This document shows positions 21,213 through 33,300 of a DNA stretch of 64,000 bases, piece by piece; positions within the stretch are counted from its first letter, which is position 1, and each line of letters opens with the position of its first letter. The stretch lies in NCBI GenBank assembly GCA_009760855.2, contig WPIO01000126.1, positions 287,001 to 351,000 on the forward strand, given 5' to 3'. The DNA comes from Cristatella mucedo (Eukaryota > Bryozoa > Phylactolaemata > Cristatellidae). Both the position numbers and the translations under genes were made by a program. Under the pieces are notes generated by a model. The model was not told the origin of the DNA and did no database searches. It saw only the letters and a list, made by a program, of their open reading frames with translations.

Positions 21213-21280
21213 TAAATGACGATAAAATCAACTCTTAGCAATGGGCAAACCAAGTGTGATTCAGAAATTTCGCCTTGAGA

Positions 21281-22400
21281 AGTATTGATTGTTTCGAGCC
21301 CCGCATGATGCATGACTGTTAAGTGAGATAGATACCTGCACTGAATCACAAGGTGAGCTCAGACAACATTGGTGCTCTATATCTATGAGTTTTAGCTACT
21401 TAAAATTTCAACTTTCATTTGCAATTGACATTGGAACTTATAGCATGCTGACGTCGAATATGAAATTCAAGCAGGCAACACATCGGGTTTTAAGAAATCA
21501 GTATAGTATTTTAGAATCAAGATACTGCTTTCTAGCTAGCATGCCAAGGTGAAAGATTGACGGACTCGTTACATCTCGATCTATGAGCTTAGTGACTCAA
21601 GGACTTCTATTATTGCTGAGTACCGACCAATGAAAACTGACCTCAATTGAGGTTGCGAGATTTTCTGATGACAGAATGATCAAGTAGCGAATGCGAAAAC
21701 TGTAAACTCTAGTTTAATTATCATTAATTTAAAAAAATTAAGAATAATTTATTGACTTACTGGCACGATGACTCAGAAGCCCTTGAAACAAAGCCCTTTC
21801 TGACCGGGGATTTCAGCCAACTCACAGCGTTAGCATACACAAATCAATCCATTCAGCAAGTGCTACCCAACAGATTGAAGAATGTGTTTCTTATGAACTA
21901 GCAATTTTTTTAATTAGTAAAATTGAGCACTAATGAGATTTTGCCAGAGTGGGGCACTTTAGCCCTCGGCAAGCCTATGATGTAAGTTTGCTATCCTGTC
22001 AATTGTAGACAAAGTTAGTGTCGAGTATTTTCTATACGAATAAGTTAGGGTAAGTCCCGTGTTATTTTATACGGTAAGCTCTGGTAGGATTTATTCTTTT
22101 GAATTTATACCTTTATATTTTAATCTTTATTGCAGAATTCTGTGACGAAGGCTTATAGACCCTGATTTACAGACTAGGTCGTGAATTTCACTTCTGCGCT
22201 TACAAGAGGAATCACGATTTTTCAGAATTTATATTTGTACTACTTTATTACTCTTCTACAAAACCTTAAAGATGTATTGTCATTAGAGAATAATTTCAAG
22301 TAGAAGACCAACAGGCTTGCTTCTAGAGCGAAGGTTCAAGTGATTTTCGGAGTGCAGAGCTCTTGAGTATTGCCTATACAGAGCTGAGACACGGGTCATG
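21281..22400. other. AT-rich stretch without a gene
   Basis: Only short frames interrupted by stops. No exon, tRNA or recognisable repeat was found. Confidence 0.5.
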
Positions 22401-22419
22401 GTAGAGTCGAAGCTGGCTT

Positions 22420-23590
22420 AACACATGGATGGCAGCAAATTTTCTCAAATTGAATGATGATAAAACCAACTTACAATTTATGGAAAAGCCAAATGTGATT
22501 CAGACATTAAAAAATCGGCTCTTCCAGCATATCTCCTGTTTGATCTGCACGAAATCTAGGTGTCATGTTCCAAAGTGACCTTTCATTAGAAGACCACAAC
22601 AGCTCCACAGTCAAGTTTGCCTGCTTTCCGCTCATAGTATTGCTAAAATTCGCGCTTGTTTAGACTGGGATACCACATCTAAGTTGGTCCGTGCATTTTT
22701 GACATCCCGTCTCGACTTCTGCAACTCACTTGTTGCTGGTCTACCGGCCTTGGCAATCAGGCGCTCACAGCTGGTGCAAAACTCTGCAGCAAGGATTGTT
22801 TGTCGTGAGCGTCGAAGTTGCCACATCTCATCACTTCTTGCCGACCTGCACTTGCTCCCAGTCAAGCAAATCCTTTGGTGAGCCGTGATGGCGCACTAGG
22901 TAAGGCGGTTGCTTTTCACGACCTCGGTCCCGATGTCGTGGGTTCGATTCCTGCGGTGGGCAATTCTCTATCGCCACTGCAAGTGGTGGTGATACCCGTA
23001 AAGGCTCTTCTGTCGCTATACAAAAGAAGCTGTTAAATCAGCTAGTATTTAATTTTAAATTTAGTTTTAACGCATTGACTTTAAGGTCTCGTCACTCCCT
23101 TTTAGGTCTCTTTATTCTTTGGCTCCAGCCTACCCATCAGATCTACTCCCCCTCACGCTAAGCATCGTATCATTCGCTTTTCGGAATTTAATCGCTTACA
23201 CCTCGTACGAGCCTCAAATCCTTTACAGACCCTACCTGTAGTTCGTATGCTCCTAAAGCCTGGAACTCAATTCCGACCTGCGTCACGATATCTCCTGACT
23301 TGTCCACATTTAAAAAGAAACTAAAAATGCATTTATTTATTACAGCATTTACTGAGACCCTGTGATTCGTCCTTTGTGCGCTTATGCGTGCTGACACTAT
23401 TGCATGCTGATACTAACCACACTTGCAGCTGACCCTGCGAATGTCACCCCTAACCTTGTTATTCCTGTTGTTCACTCAGCATGCTACCACTAACCATTCG
23501 ATCGTGCTTCCTTTGCAGCAATTTTAAAGCGACTAGATGGAGATTAGGTTCTCTGAGGGCGCTATACCAAGTGTATTAGTGTTATAATCA
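22420..23590 (+). mobile_element. L2-like LINE (RT thumb to 3' end) split by a SINE
   Basis: Plus strand. The RT end block reads VRAFLTSRLDFCNSLVAGLPALAIRRSQLVQNSAARIV (22684-22800, in two quotable parts LDFCNSLVAGLP and LVQNSAARIV). After 22881 a SINE intervenes, and the LINE resumes at about 23057 ('cgcattgactttaaggtctcgtcactccc') to its 3' terminus at about 23585 ('gattaggttctctgagggcgctata'). It is a 5'-truncated copy. Confidence 0.85.
22882..23056 (+). repeat. tRNA-derived SINE inserted in an L2 LINE
   Basis: Box A-like 'ggcgcactaggtaaggcgg', box B 'gtgggttcgattcctgcgg', then the family body 'tatcgccactgcaagtggtggtgata' and 'ctatacaaaagaagctgttaaatcagctag'. It interrupts the LINE between 'agtcaagcaa' and 'cgcattgac', which are adjacent in other copies. 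Confidence 0.85.
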
Positions 23591-26128
23591 TTAAATCATC
23601 AGGAGCTTCGTCAGCTCAAGCCTCTAATGATGAAGCTGCTCAAGGATGAAGGACCTCTGCAGCTGCCATCAGAAGTCAAACATTATCGTTCCTTTTAGAA
23701 AGTTCAAGAAAATAGAGGGCTCTTCCATCGAGGCTCGATGACTTCCATCGAGCGGTAGACAAAGCTTCGCCACTTTGAAAGACTTTTGTAGTTGCCCATA
23801 GAAATCAAATCCCATGTCCTACATCTCAAAATTCTGAGCATTCATAGAATCAAATTCACTTATGCCCAAGAGTCATTAAAGGTGATAGGGGAAGTCTTAA
23901 TTTCGTCTAAAAGGTAATAAATTCGTAGAGAGTGGAGAGTCAAGTATACGGGAAATGGCACCGTAGTCAGAATAGGCTAAAGCGGTTCTGCTAAATGAGC
24001 AACGAACTTTTTCTTTAATCCAGATAAACCGATTTCTTATCAGAGACACTGCTTCAATCCCTATAATAAATATAATTAAATCAATTATTGAGGAATGATT
24101 TAATTTATCAACTTTGCATGTCTCAAGTTGTCTATGTGTAAGATATGTGGTAATTGGGCCCGAAAATAATCACCCTACTGTAGAGGCCCTTTTTTGCAGC
24201 ACGCCAACAGGCGAGAATTATATTGGGACCCTATAAAAAGGAATAAATAATAATGATATTGCTAATTTATAAGGGCCTCATGTAGCAGCAAAATTAGAAT
24301 TCGTATTGTGTTTTTGTTAAACGTTTCTTGGAATGCCACAACCTAGGCGATAGGTCCTGCAAGTTGGTATTCTCCCAAAAAGAGAGTGAGTGAGCTCATC
24401 TTAATTATTATTCGATCTAGTTTAGTTTCAGCCTCATAGCTTTTCCTTGCAGACGAGAATTTTGGAGAAACCTTTCAAGGGCACCATAAAAGTCTTCGTG
24501 AAATATAAGCATATTGGAGCGAATATGTTTTAATGACACTAAGTGACAAAGTGGTGAGAATTTTTGGTCGCCCTCAAGGGCAAACAAAAAGTGAGCTATT
24601 AACCTCCACAATCATGTTTGATTTATTGCCAATAAGAAGAAGCCCGCAGGTAAGGAAATAAATGTAGCACTTGCTTCGAATATTTGAAATGAACTGTCTT
24701 AAAATTTATTAGGAGAGGACGGCACTTTTTTGCAACAGAGGACATCTGACTCAATGTATTCTATTTATTATGGATAGAACTCACAAATAAAAAGGAAAAC
24801 CTCAATTTTTGTCGTACTTCTAATGGATGTAGGTAAGCAAAAAATGAGAACAGTCAATCTTTCTGAGAAATCTGGTAATCAGTAAAATGCTTCTACAGTG
24901 TGCTTCTAGACTAAGAAACGTAAACCTAGCACTTAACTAAGACACTATCCTTATTAAAAGAAACTTGAAGCTTGGAAAAGTAGGTATTTAATAGTTCTGT
25001 TAGTGAAAATTAATAAATTGGCTGAAGAACTTAAGTAGGATTAAGTGAAGGTTTTCAATATTCGAATGCTTATAAAAATGTTTTCTATTTTCTATTATAT
25101 TATTCTATATTTCTATTTCCTCTATTCATGATCTTGAAGTAGGTTATGGGGCTACTGCAAGAACTTCTTTAGTTTTTTTTAAAGCAGCAAATTTTATTGG
25201 TTTTGCTCAAAGCTCTGAGCCAGGCAGCACCTTAACTCTAGGCGTTAAGCCAGTCGGAAATTGGACCCGAGACCTTGCGCTCGTCGGCAGTTGAGAGACC
25301 TACGCACGCAATGTACGCGATTTTCTGGGCGTAATGGCTGGTGTTAGACGCCTGTAACCCTGAATGGCTGTAGAATATAGACTTATCTCCGCTAAGAATA
25401 AGGACTTTTTATTTTAAGGCATGATGTTTTTTCGCTGCTGCCGCCCCCTGCTGTCGCTATACTAGCATGAATGGGTACAGCACCTGCAAATCACCAGCCG
25501 TCCTCCAACGCTCCGGTTTAATCGGCATTTGTCATGCGTTGGTAATGACTGGCATCGATACGAGCGTATGCGTTTGCGTTCTAAGCACGTTAGTGCAGAA
25601 AAACCTCTGCCCAGCGTTTTTTACAGCGCTTGACTACAAGTTTTGCAGAGGCAACCTCAATTAAATAAGGCTCTCCTGTAAGAATCTAACCGGAGCTAAA
25701 ATTAAAAAATAATAGAAAATCTAGATTCCTTTGGGCCCTATTAAGTTCAGGCGCAAGGACTGCTATAATAAGCGTAAAATTACTAAGCAAGAATCCGCTT
25801 ATTGCTCGGAGAACTAGTCCTAAAAAAATCTTTTAACATATCAAGAAATTAAGCTACCACTGGGCAGTATTTTTATTTTAGGCAAGAGATCAACTAACTA
25901 GTATTCAAAACAATGGGTCGCTTGTTGACCTGAACAGCACAGCTCATCTACCTACTCTCTCAATTAAGTGATAATCTTCTACCAATATATCAAGCACCCC
26001 TTCAACTCAAGAATATAATACCTGAAGCATTTTTTTAAGACAAGCGAAACGGTTGTACAAACAAGATAAATTACCATAGCTAGGTCGAGTGAAAGGAAAA
26101 GCCATCGGAGCTGAAAGACTCAGCAAGC
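23591..26128. other. AT-rich intergenic DNA between ferritins A and C
   Basis: About 2.5 kb with no convincing exon, tRNA or repeat family. Frames are short. A small frame at 25467-25664 has no recognisable motif. Confidence 0.5.
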
Positions 26129-26790
26129 TGCGGAGGTGCGGAGGAGGTGCGGAGGAGGTGCGGAGGAGGTGCGGAGGAGGTGCGGAGGAGGTGCGGAGGA
26201 GGTGCGGAGGAGGTGCGGAGGAGGTGCGGAGGAGGTGCGGAGGAGGTGCGGAGGAGGTGCGGAGGAGGTGCGGAGGAGGTGCGGAGGAGGTGCGGAGGAG
26301 GTGCGGAGGAGGTGCGGAGGAGGTGCGGAGGAGGTGCGGAGGAGGTGCGGAGGAGGTGCGGAGGAGGTGCGGAGGAGGTGCGGAGGAGGTGCGGAGGAGG
26401 TGCGGAGGAGGTGCGGAGGAGGTGCGGAGGAGGTGCGGAGGAGGTGCGGAGGAGGTGCGGAGGAGGTGCGGAGGAGGTGCGGAGGAGGTGCGGAGGAGGG
26501 TGCGGAGGAGGTGCGGAGGAGGTGCGGAGGAGGTGCGGAGGGGGGGGGCGGAGGAGGTGCGGAGGAGGTGCGGAGGAGGTGCGGAGGAGGTGCGGAGGAG
26601 GTGCGGAGGAGGTGCGGAGGAGGTGCGGAGGAGGTGCGGAGGAGGTGCGGAGGAGGGGCGGAGGAGGTGCGGAGGAGGTGCGGAGGAGAGGTGCGGAGGA
26701 GGTGCGGAGGAGGTGCGGAGGAGGTGCGGAGGAGGTGCGGAGGAGGTGCGGAGGAGGTGCGGAGGAGGTGCGGAGGAGGTGCGGAGGAGA
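26129..26790. repeat. 11-bp minisatellite, about 60 copies
   Basis: Tandem unit GGTGCGGAGGA over about 660 bp with very few variants (a run of nine G near 26540, a one-base expansion near 26500, a GGGCGG variant near 26657, and GAGAGG near 26687). Because 11 is not a multiple of 3, all three plus frames read an 11-residue peptide repeat (EEVRRRCGGGA) and stay open, and the minus strand reads PPPHLLRTSSA. These frames are by-products of the repeat. Copies are very similar, suggesting recent expansion. Confidence 0.97.
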
Positions 26791-27344
26791 GGAGGGCAGA
26801 TCGAAAGATTTGACCCCACTAGTTCTAACTGTGCATTTTATCTGACACTATCTCTCTTTACTCAACTAGCAATAAGCCCTGAATAAATTGGAATCTGCTG
26901 CGAACACGCTATTTCAGAGCGGCAACTACGGTAAGTAACTGCTGGTGTAAAGTTGTTTAGCTGAACGGCTGTAGTGCAAGGGGAAGGTTTTGATACACTG
27001 CCCCCGCCACCGCAATACTTTGGGAACTGGGGAGTATTTTTCTATTGATCTTTGACCGACGACTAGGTATTGCGCTCTCCAATTCATCTTTTGACTTTGT
27101 ACTACTACGCGACTCTTCTTACTGAATAGCCCAATTCCACTCAAATGTACTCCGTAGCTATCTGTGAGGGCTAAGGTCGCGAGCGAGCACCACCGGCGGG
27201 CCCTGCAGACGCTGCCGCCTCCGCGCTCAGCCCGCTTGTTGATACAAAGGAAAGCGATGGCGGTGCCGGCGGCAGCTGAAGGGTAGACGCAGCGCTAGGG
27301 CGGCGCAAGGTCAGGCAGAAAAACTGGACGCGCGAGGAGCCGGC

Positions 27345-27378
27345 GCGTACGCAGTCAGTTATTCTGGGCGACGTACGC
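27345..27378 (+). promoter_or_regulatory. Hairpin immediately upstream of the ferritin C start codon
   Basis: GCGTACG at 27345-27351 pairs perfectly with CGTACGC at 27372-27378 around a 20-nt loop, and the ATG follows at once (27379). In mRNA this could hinder initiation. It lacks the CAGUGN loop of an iron-responsive element, so any role in translation control is speculation. Confidence 0.4.
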
Positions 27379-30300
27379 ATGGCTCCGGTGCTGCTGCTGC
27401 GGCGGCGACTTCTTCTGCCGCTTGCCTTGGTGATTGCGGCCGCGTCCGATTGCAAAGGTAAATGAGCTCGCGCTGAAAGCACTTCTTCTGTGTCCTTGGC
27501 AAAGTTTCGAAAGTTTCGTAAGCAGCCAGATGCGCCGTCGATCGGTAGCGTCGCAGCCGTCTTGTGCGGCGCGCGCGTCTTTCGCAACTTTCGTGACTCA
27601 GAGTCGGAGCGCTCGCATCGGCCGCGCGCGACGGCTGCCGGCGCGAATCAAGCCGCGCACCGCGTAAGCGGCGGCGCAGCACCGCGAAATACAAGCTGGC
27701 GCCCCTCGAGCTCCAGCGCTTGGCAGCCTCGCTCACTGGCGGCCATGTCGTGAATCCGAAGCGAAACGCTCGGCGTGAAAATGGCGGAAGAGAAAGTGCC
27801 AATACAGTGACGTGCGGTGAGCGCCGCAGGCCGCGGCGGCGAGAGTGAGCGGCGGCGGCGAGAGTGAGCGGCGGCGGCGAGAGTGAGCGGCGGCGGCGAG
27901 AGTGAGCGGCGGCGGCGAGAGTGAGCGGCGGCGGCGAGAGTGAGCGGCGGCGGCGAGAGTGAGCGGCGGCGGCGAGAGTGAGCGGCGGCGGCGAGCGCTC
28001 GGCCGCACGGCCCTGCGGCTGCGAGCCGGATTCACAGGCCCGCCGCCTTCCTCGGATGCCGCTCGGGGACCAAGCGGGCGGGCGCCGGCCCGGTTGTGAC
28101 GGTGACTGGCGGACGCAGCCCCCAACACCCTGGAGCCCTGGGCGTAGGTATGATGGCACACTAGGTATGGCGGTTGCTTTCACGACCTCGGTCCCAAGGT
28201 CGTGGGTTCGATTCATGCGGTGGGCGATTCATTATCGCCACTGCAAGCGGTGGTGATAGCCATAAAGGCTCTGCTGTCACTGTACAAAAAGAGGCAGTTT
28301 AATCAGCTAGGATTTATTTATTTATTTATTATTTATGAGGGCGGCTAGGGAACCGCGGCTGAAGCACAGCATGCTAGTGCTAGGGCTCGATATGCTACAA
28401 GCTAAATAATAAAAAGGAAAGTGTTATTCAAGATATGTTACGCTTGATGACATTGCGAATGTAATCTTGGCTATCAATCATTTAATCGTGCTTTCTTTAC
28501 AGCATCTGTTAGTACCTAGAAAGAGATTGATTTCTCTGATGGTGCTATACAGACATGTTGTTACAATAATAGTTATTATTATAAAAAGATGCTGGCGCGG
28601 CGCGCTTTCCCGACTGCACGCTCAGTGTCGGTTCCCAGAGGGTCTATCGTTGCGTCAGTACGGGGGCTATCGTACTTTTGCGCTTGCTCGAGACGTAAAA
28701 TATTTTTAGTCAGGTCATAAGAGGTCCGTCGAGCCTAACGAGGCCTCAGGCGCGCAGTTTCACGCTCTTGTAATTGCGGTGCATAATTGCATATGTCCTT
28801 TTTTAAGTGGGCGGGTAGTAAGAGGCTTCCGGCGGGCTGGGCTGCGCCACGCTGTTTCGAGCTCTCCTAAAACGGGAAATGATCACCTTACATAAGGAGA
28901 ATTTATATAAGGCTATAAAATGTATAAATACATAAGGATATATAATATATATGGAGATCCGAGCTAATTAGCCTGAGCGGGCGTCTTTCAGCTTCGAGCT
29001 GCTGCTCCACGCGGAGGCTCCGCCGGACAATTTTAGAGTGAGTTACGTAAGGAAGGTGCCGCCTAGGACGTCCCCCTGGACGCAGCTTTTGTCCACACAA
29101 ACTAAGGGCTGCCCGTCTAATTTTAGACGGCATCTGTAAAGACAGCCGGGAGACTTCTTTCGGTGAGGCTGTGCAGACTTTCCCGAAATAGGAAAACCAT
29201 GCTATCAGTGCTTGTGTGGTGAGCAGATACGCTTATGAAAAGACCGCCATTTCTTTATAATAAAAAATTAAATAGCCGACTTAACAGCCTCATTTGTATA
29301 AAGGTAGAAGCAATCACCACCGCTTGCAGTTGGCAATAAAGGATTGCCCACTGCAGGGTTCGAACCTGCGATCTCGGTCATGCAATTTGAAGCGGCTACA
29401 CGTGGTACTACGGTCTGGGGTTTGGGGTCTCATTCATCCATTGGGCTTCGGAAATCTGAGCGGCACCACCAGGGTTGCCATTAGTAGACCGAATGACGTA
29501 AGCATACTTTTCACTTCCTATTGAGGCCCGGTCGGTGTCTGTATACATGCATAAGTGTGTGTTAGTGCGTACATGTAAATGGGTCGGCACTCACTGAACT
29601 TTGCTGGTCCTACAGCAGAGAGCTCTCCGACTCGTCTCTCTCACTATTCCTAAAATTGCACCGTCATCTCTCGTCTGCTGCTACTGGCGCTGGGTCGCTG
29701 CACAGCCGCAGACGACTGCTCGGATGTGCCTGGGCGGCAGGAGACAGAGAGCGACGCACAATGGCTTCACTCGCTGCTGCCTGCGTCATGAGTAAGGCGG
29801 AACCTGAACCTCTGCATGCGATGTGGTTGCCTCTCTTTCAATGACGTCGATAAGGACTTGCATGACGTCCCGCGAAGCCGCCCTTGGCGCTGCTGCTGCC
29901 GCTGTAGCCGGAAAGCCCCGGGCGTCACGTAGATTAATCTCCTAATGTGTCGCTCAGCCCTCCAAAGCCAAGTCCAAAATTGGGAAATTGAAATTCGGGG
30001 GCTCCCCCTCGGTCGCTGCTAGCCGTGCAGGTGACCGCGCGTCCATCAAGGCCGCACGGAGCATTGGCCGAATGCTGGGGGTGAAGAACAGACACAAAAT
30101 GACAGTCGAACCCTTGCAGGTGGTGCGCCAATTCTCTAAATTAACTAAAGGGTGAAGCATTTGGGAATGCCTGCTTCAGGACTCGAACCCACGATCCTGG
30201 TCATGAAGAGTGAGCGCCGGAGCCTCTTTAGCGAAGACCAGGGGGTGGGGCTTTGCAAAAGGAGCTAAACGATTCGGCGACACGCCACGTAGAGCTCAAG

Positions 30301-33300
30301 CTTCAACCTCAGTCGGTCTCTCGGGATGACAGGTCGATGGAATTTAGCTTAGAACGCAGCCAGCGAATCCAGATTCGCTCTGCACGTTCGCTCTGCGGAT
30401 TCTCGCTGCTGACCGACGACCCGCGGGCTCCGACGGCAGCGAGAGCCACCTCTTAAAAATTGCAGCAATTCCGACCAGCGGTTCCCGGCGGCTCCAGCAT
30501 GGGATCGCGGCGACGCCAAATTAATTGTATCTGCACTTGAGCCTCTGGCCTTCTCGAGAAAAGCGCGTAAAAGCTGTACCGAGTGCACTCCTCGGTACAG
30601 CTTATATGCAAAGTGAGGCAACAGAGTGCAGCTCTGGCCGCTCTCGCTTCTGCCTCGATGCTGAATCCAGACGCCTCTGTAGCTTTAAGGAGAATGGCCA
30701 CTTTTTTTTTAAAGATCAGGTGACCTTTTCTAAGCGCGCTCTCTTATTCTAAGATGGAGACAGAAAGGCTGGGCACCTCAGCGCCGGCCATAGCCGACGG
30801 GGCAATCAATTCAATTTAAGGGCGGGGGTCGTTGAATTTTTTATTGTTAAACGGCCGGTTTATTTTAGAAGCGCTCAGAACAGTCTGCCTCTCGTCGACG
30901 CGCGCTCGCCTCTCTCGGTGCGCCGCCTCGTGTGCCCAAGATGGCTGAATTGATTGCGAGTTTTTTTCCCATGTCGATAGAGGCTCCGACAGCTGGTGCC
31001 CTTCAAAAGCTGTTTAATAGTTAAGCCGACAGAAATATTAAAAAAGTTGCAACCGCAGTAAGCGTTCGACAGCATTTCTTTTCAGGGAGAGGCTAAGCGG
31101 CTTTTTCGAGCCCGCACCGAGGTGAAATCCTTGACCTTGTTCCACGCTCCTCGAAGTCGAGGTTTTGCATCCCGCAATAAAACTCTGGCTACGTCTTTGC
31201 CTGCGGGTCCCCCTCCATAACCCACTGAACAGCTTAGACTGTAGACTATAAAGGTACGGCGTTTTTTAAATTTGTTTTTTATTTTTTAGTTCCAATTCGC
31301 GCCGCATGGGAGCAGGACGATCGGACCACGTAACGTGAAACCGTAATGTCGCCGGTTGCAAAGTTCCGTTAGGCATTAATATAATAGTCGGCCATACGCC
31401 CCATTGAGAGCTGATTAATAAAAAGAAAAAAATGAACGAGGTCAACAGAAGTGCTTATTTTTATATCGGCGTTATCGTACGCGTGCCATTTTGAAGTTGA
31501 CCATTGAAACTGTGGCCACGGCCGTGATGTTCGAGCAGCGCGCGTGTCAGCCAATCAGAGCGCCGCAGCACGAGGAACCAAGCACTTCCCAGATATGCGC
31601 ACGCACTGGCTCGCTTTCTCTTGGATTTATTTACGATCGATAGCTTACCGTTGAAAATTCCATTAGCCTTGCGAGTTTGTGAGTTGCTCATGTCGTTCAA
31701 GCTCACGTTCCCCGAACCCGCTCTCCGTGTCTCGCTTTCAGCCGAGCACTCGTGCGGAGGCGACGCATCCCTGGTATGCCAGAGCTACCAGCCGGATTGC
31801 CGGAGCGGTCTGAACGAGCAGATAGCTCGAGAGCTAGCCGCGAGCCACGTCTACTTGGCCATGGCGGCCCACTTTGAGCACGACGTCATGGCAAAGCCCG
31901 GTTTTGCCAAATTCTTCTACAAAGCATCAGCCGAGGAGCGTGAGCACGCACTCAAGCTCATCAAGTACCACAACAAGCGAGGAGGAAGAGTAACAGTCCC
32001 GATCATTCAGGCAGGTGTTCGTCCATTGAGCATTGGCCTGCCACGACCCAGTGCTGCACGATGTCTACTCTCAAAGTGCGCTAGCGCTTGAGCTGGAGCA
32101 AGCTGGCTCGTTTGCATTGAAGGCGCAGGTTCGGCTACGTTCGTAAGCAAACACTAGATGCTTCTTCCGGCTGGCCACAATCAGTAGGCCCCTTACAGTA
32201 GCAGCTCGATTATAAGCAATAATTTCTTGATTGCGTTTGGCTATCAGTATTCATATGGCCAGATAATTCTTAGAATTCCCAAGAATAAGATGATCGAACG
32301 TCACGACGTAGTCGTGACGTTCGAGTCCTGCAGCTGGTAATTACTTGTGACCCACCACACGCGTGCTAATTTTCTTCTGCCGCTATATAAATGAGGCTTT
32401 TGATCAGCTGAACTTGAGTTTTTCTGATAGCTATATAAAAGAGTTTTGTACCCGGAGAGTAAGAGTGCCTCTGGAAGAAAACGGCCTTTATTCTCTGCAA
32501 ACCTAGCTAGCTTGCGACCATGACACTGGTTAACTTGAAAGTAACACTTTTACGGAGAGAAAACTGACCAGGTCACTTTTTTCGATCGAAATTTAGCCAG
32601 TGAGAATGAACTGAAGAAATTATTAAATAAATTCTTAAATTAGTCAATGAATGAAATCGTCTATTTATTTTGAAACTCTAACACAGATTACCATTCAAAA
32701 GGGTTCAGAAATAAACGGATACTCTAGATTCTCGGCTGTACTGCAATATTATCCTTGCATGTTTGTGTTATACTGTCCACAGTAACGACATTCAGTGTCC
32801 AGTATATAATGGCGACAGACCTCGCTAATTGAAAAGTTACTTTAAAAGGCTTCTGACTCATTTCCTAGAGCCATAATTGATTGTTAAAGAAAAGTATTAC
32901 ATTTATTATAACGCCTTCAGAGAACTCAATCTCTTTCTAGGCACTTTACATTTGCTGTACATGAACCATGATCGAATGGTTTGTGGTAGCATACTCATGA
33001 ACAACAAGCGTAACAAGGTTAGATGTGACGTGCACAGGGTCAGCATGCAAGTATGGTTAGTGGCAGCATGCACAGTGCCACCACGCATAAGCACACAAAG
33101 GACGAATCACATGGACCCACTAAATGCTGTGACAATTAGGTACGTTTTTCGTTTCTTTTTAAATGTGGTCAAGTCGGGGAATGTGGTGACGCAAGTCGGA
33201 AGTGAGTTGCAGACTTTGGGAGCACACAGCTAAAGGGATCAGGCCAAACTTGATGGGCTATGTTGACATCATCATATTCCAATGTGTACCAGTGGCTACC

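Larger units (their letters stand above)
18780..21280 (+). mobile_element. Older L2/CR1-like LINE, interrupted by a nested insertion
   Basis: Plus-strand LINE debris. It begins in the endonuclease at 'gatagacgatttaaatattag' (DDLNIS, equivalent to GDFNIH) and runs through CYNTTLADMLDEFAP at about 19150, a KRKLEK block at about 19280 and RT fragments near 19960 ('NFRANFSTESALL'). It ends around 21280 after continuing past an insertion at 20637-21212. Many stops and frameshifts make it non-functional. A (CT)n tract lies inside at 20308-20425. Confidence 0.8.
27160..28140. promoter_or_regulatory. CpG-rich promoter region and first exon of ferritin C
   Basis: A GC- and CpG-rich island in AT-rich surroundings, spanning the 5' flank, signal-peptide exon (27379-27457) and start of intron 1 of ferritin C. 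No TATA box or canonical iron-responsive element is apparent. It resembles the island shared by ferritins A and B. Confidence 0.5.

Noticed and set aside
22882-23056. A functional tRNA gene
   Set aside because: Box A/B sequences are there but no cloverleaf with a paired acceptor stem follows, and the same body and tail recur elsewhere, so it is a SINE.
26007-26886. Frames of 225-270 residues on both strands in the 11-bp repeat region
   Set aside because: Produced by an 11-bp unit with no stop in several frames. There is no other coding signal.
27359-28216. A 285-residue minus frame over the ferritin C first exon
   Set aside because: A shadow of a GC-rich island and the 19-bp minisatellite, opposite to the supported signal-peptide exon.
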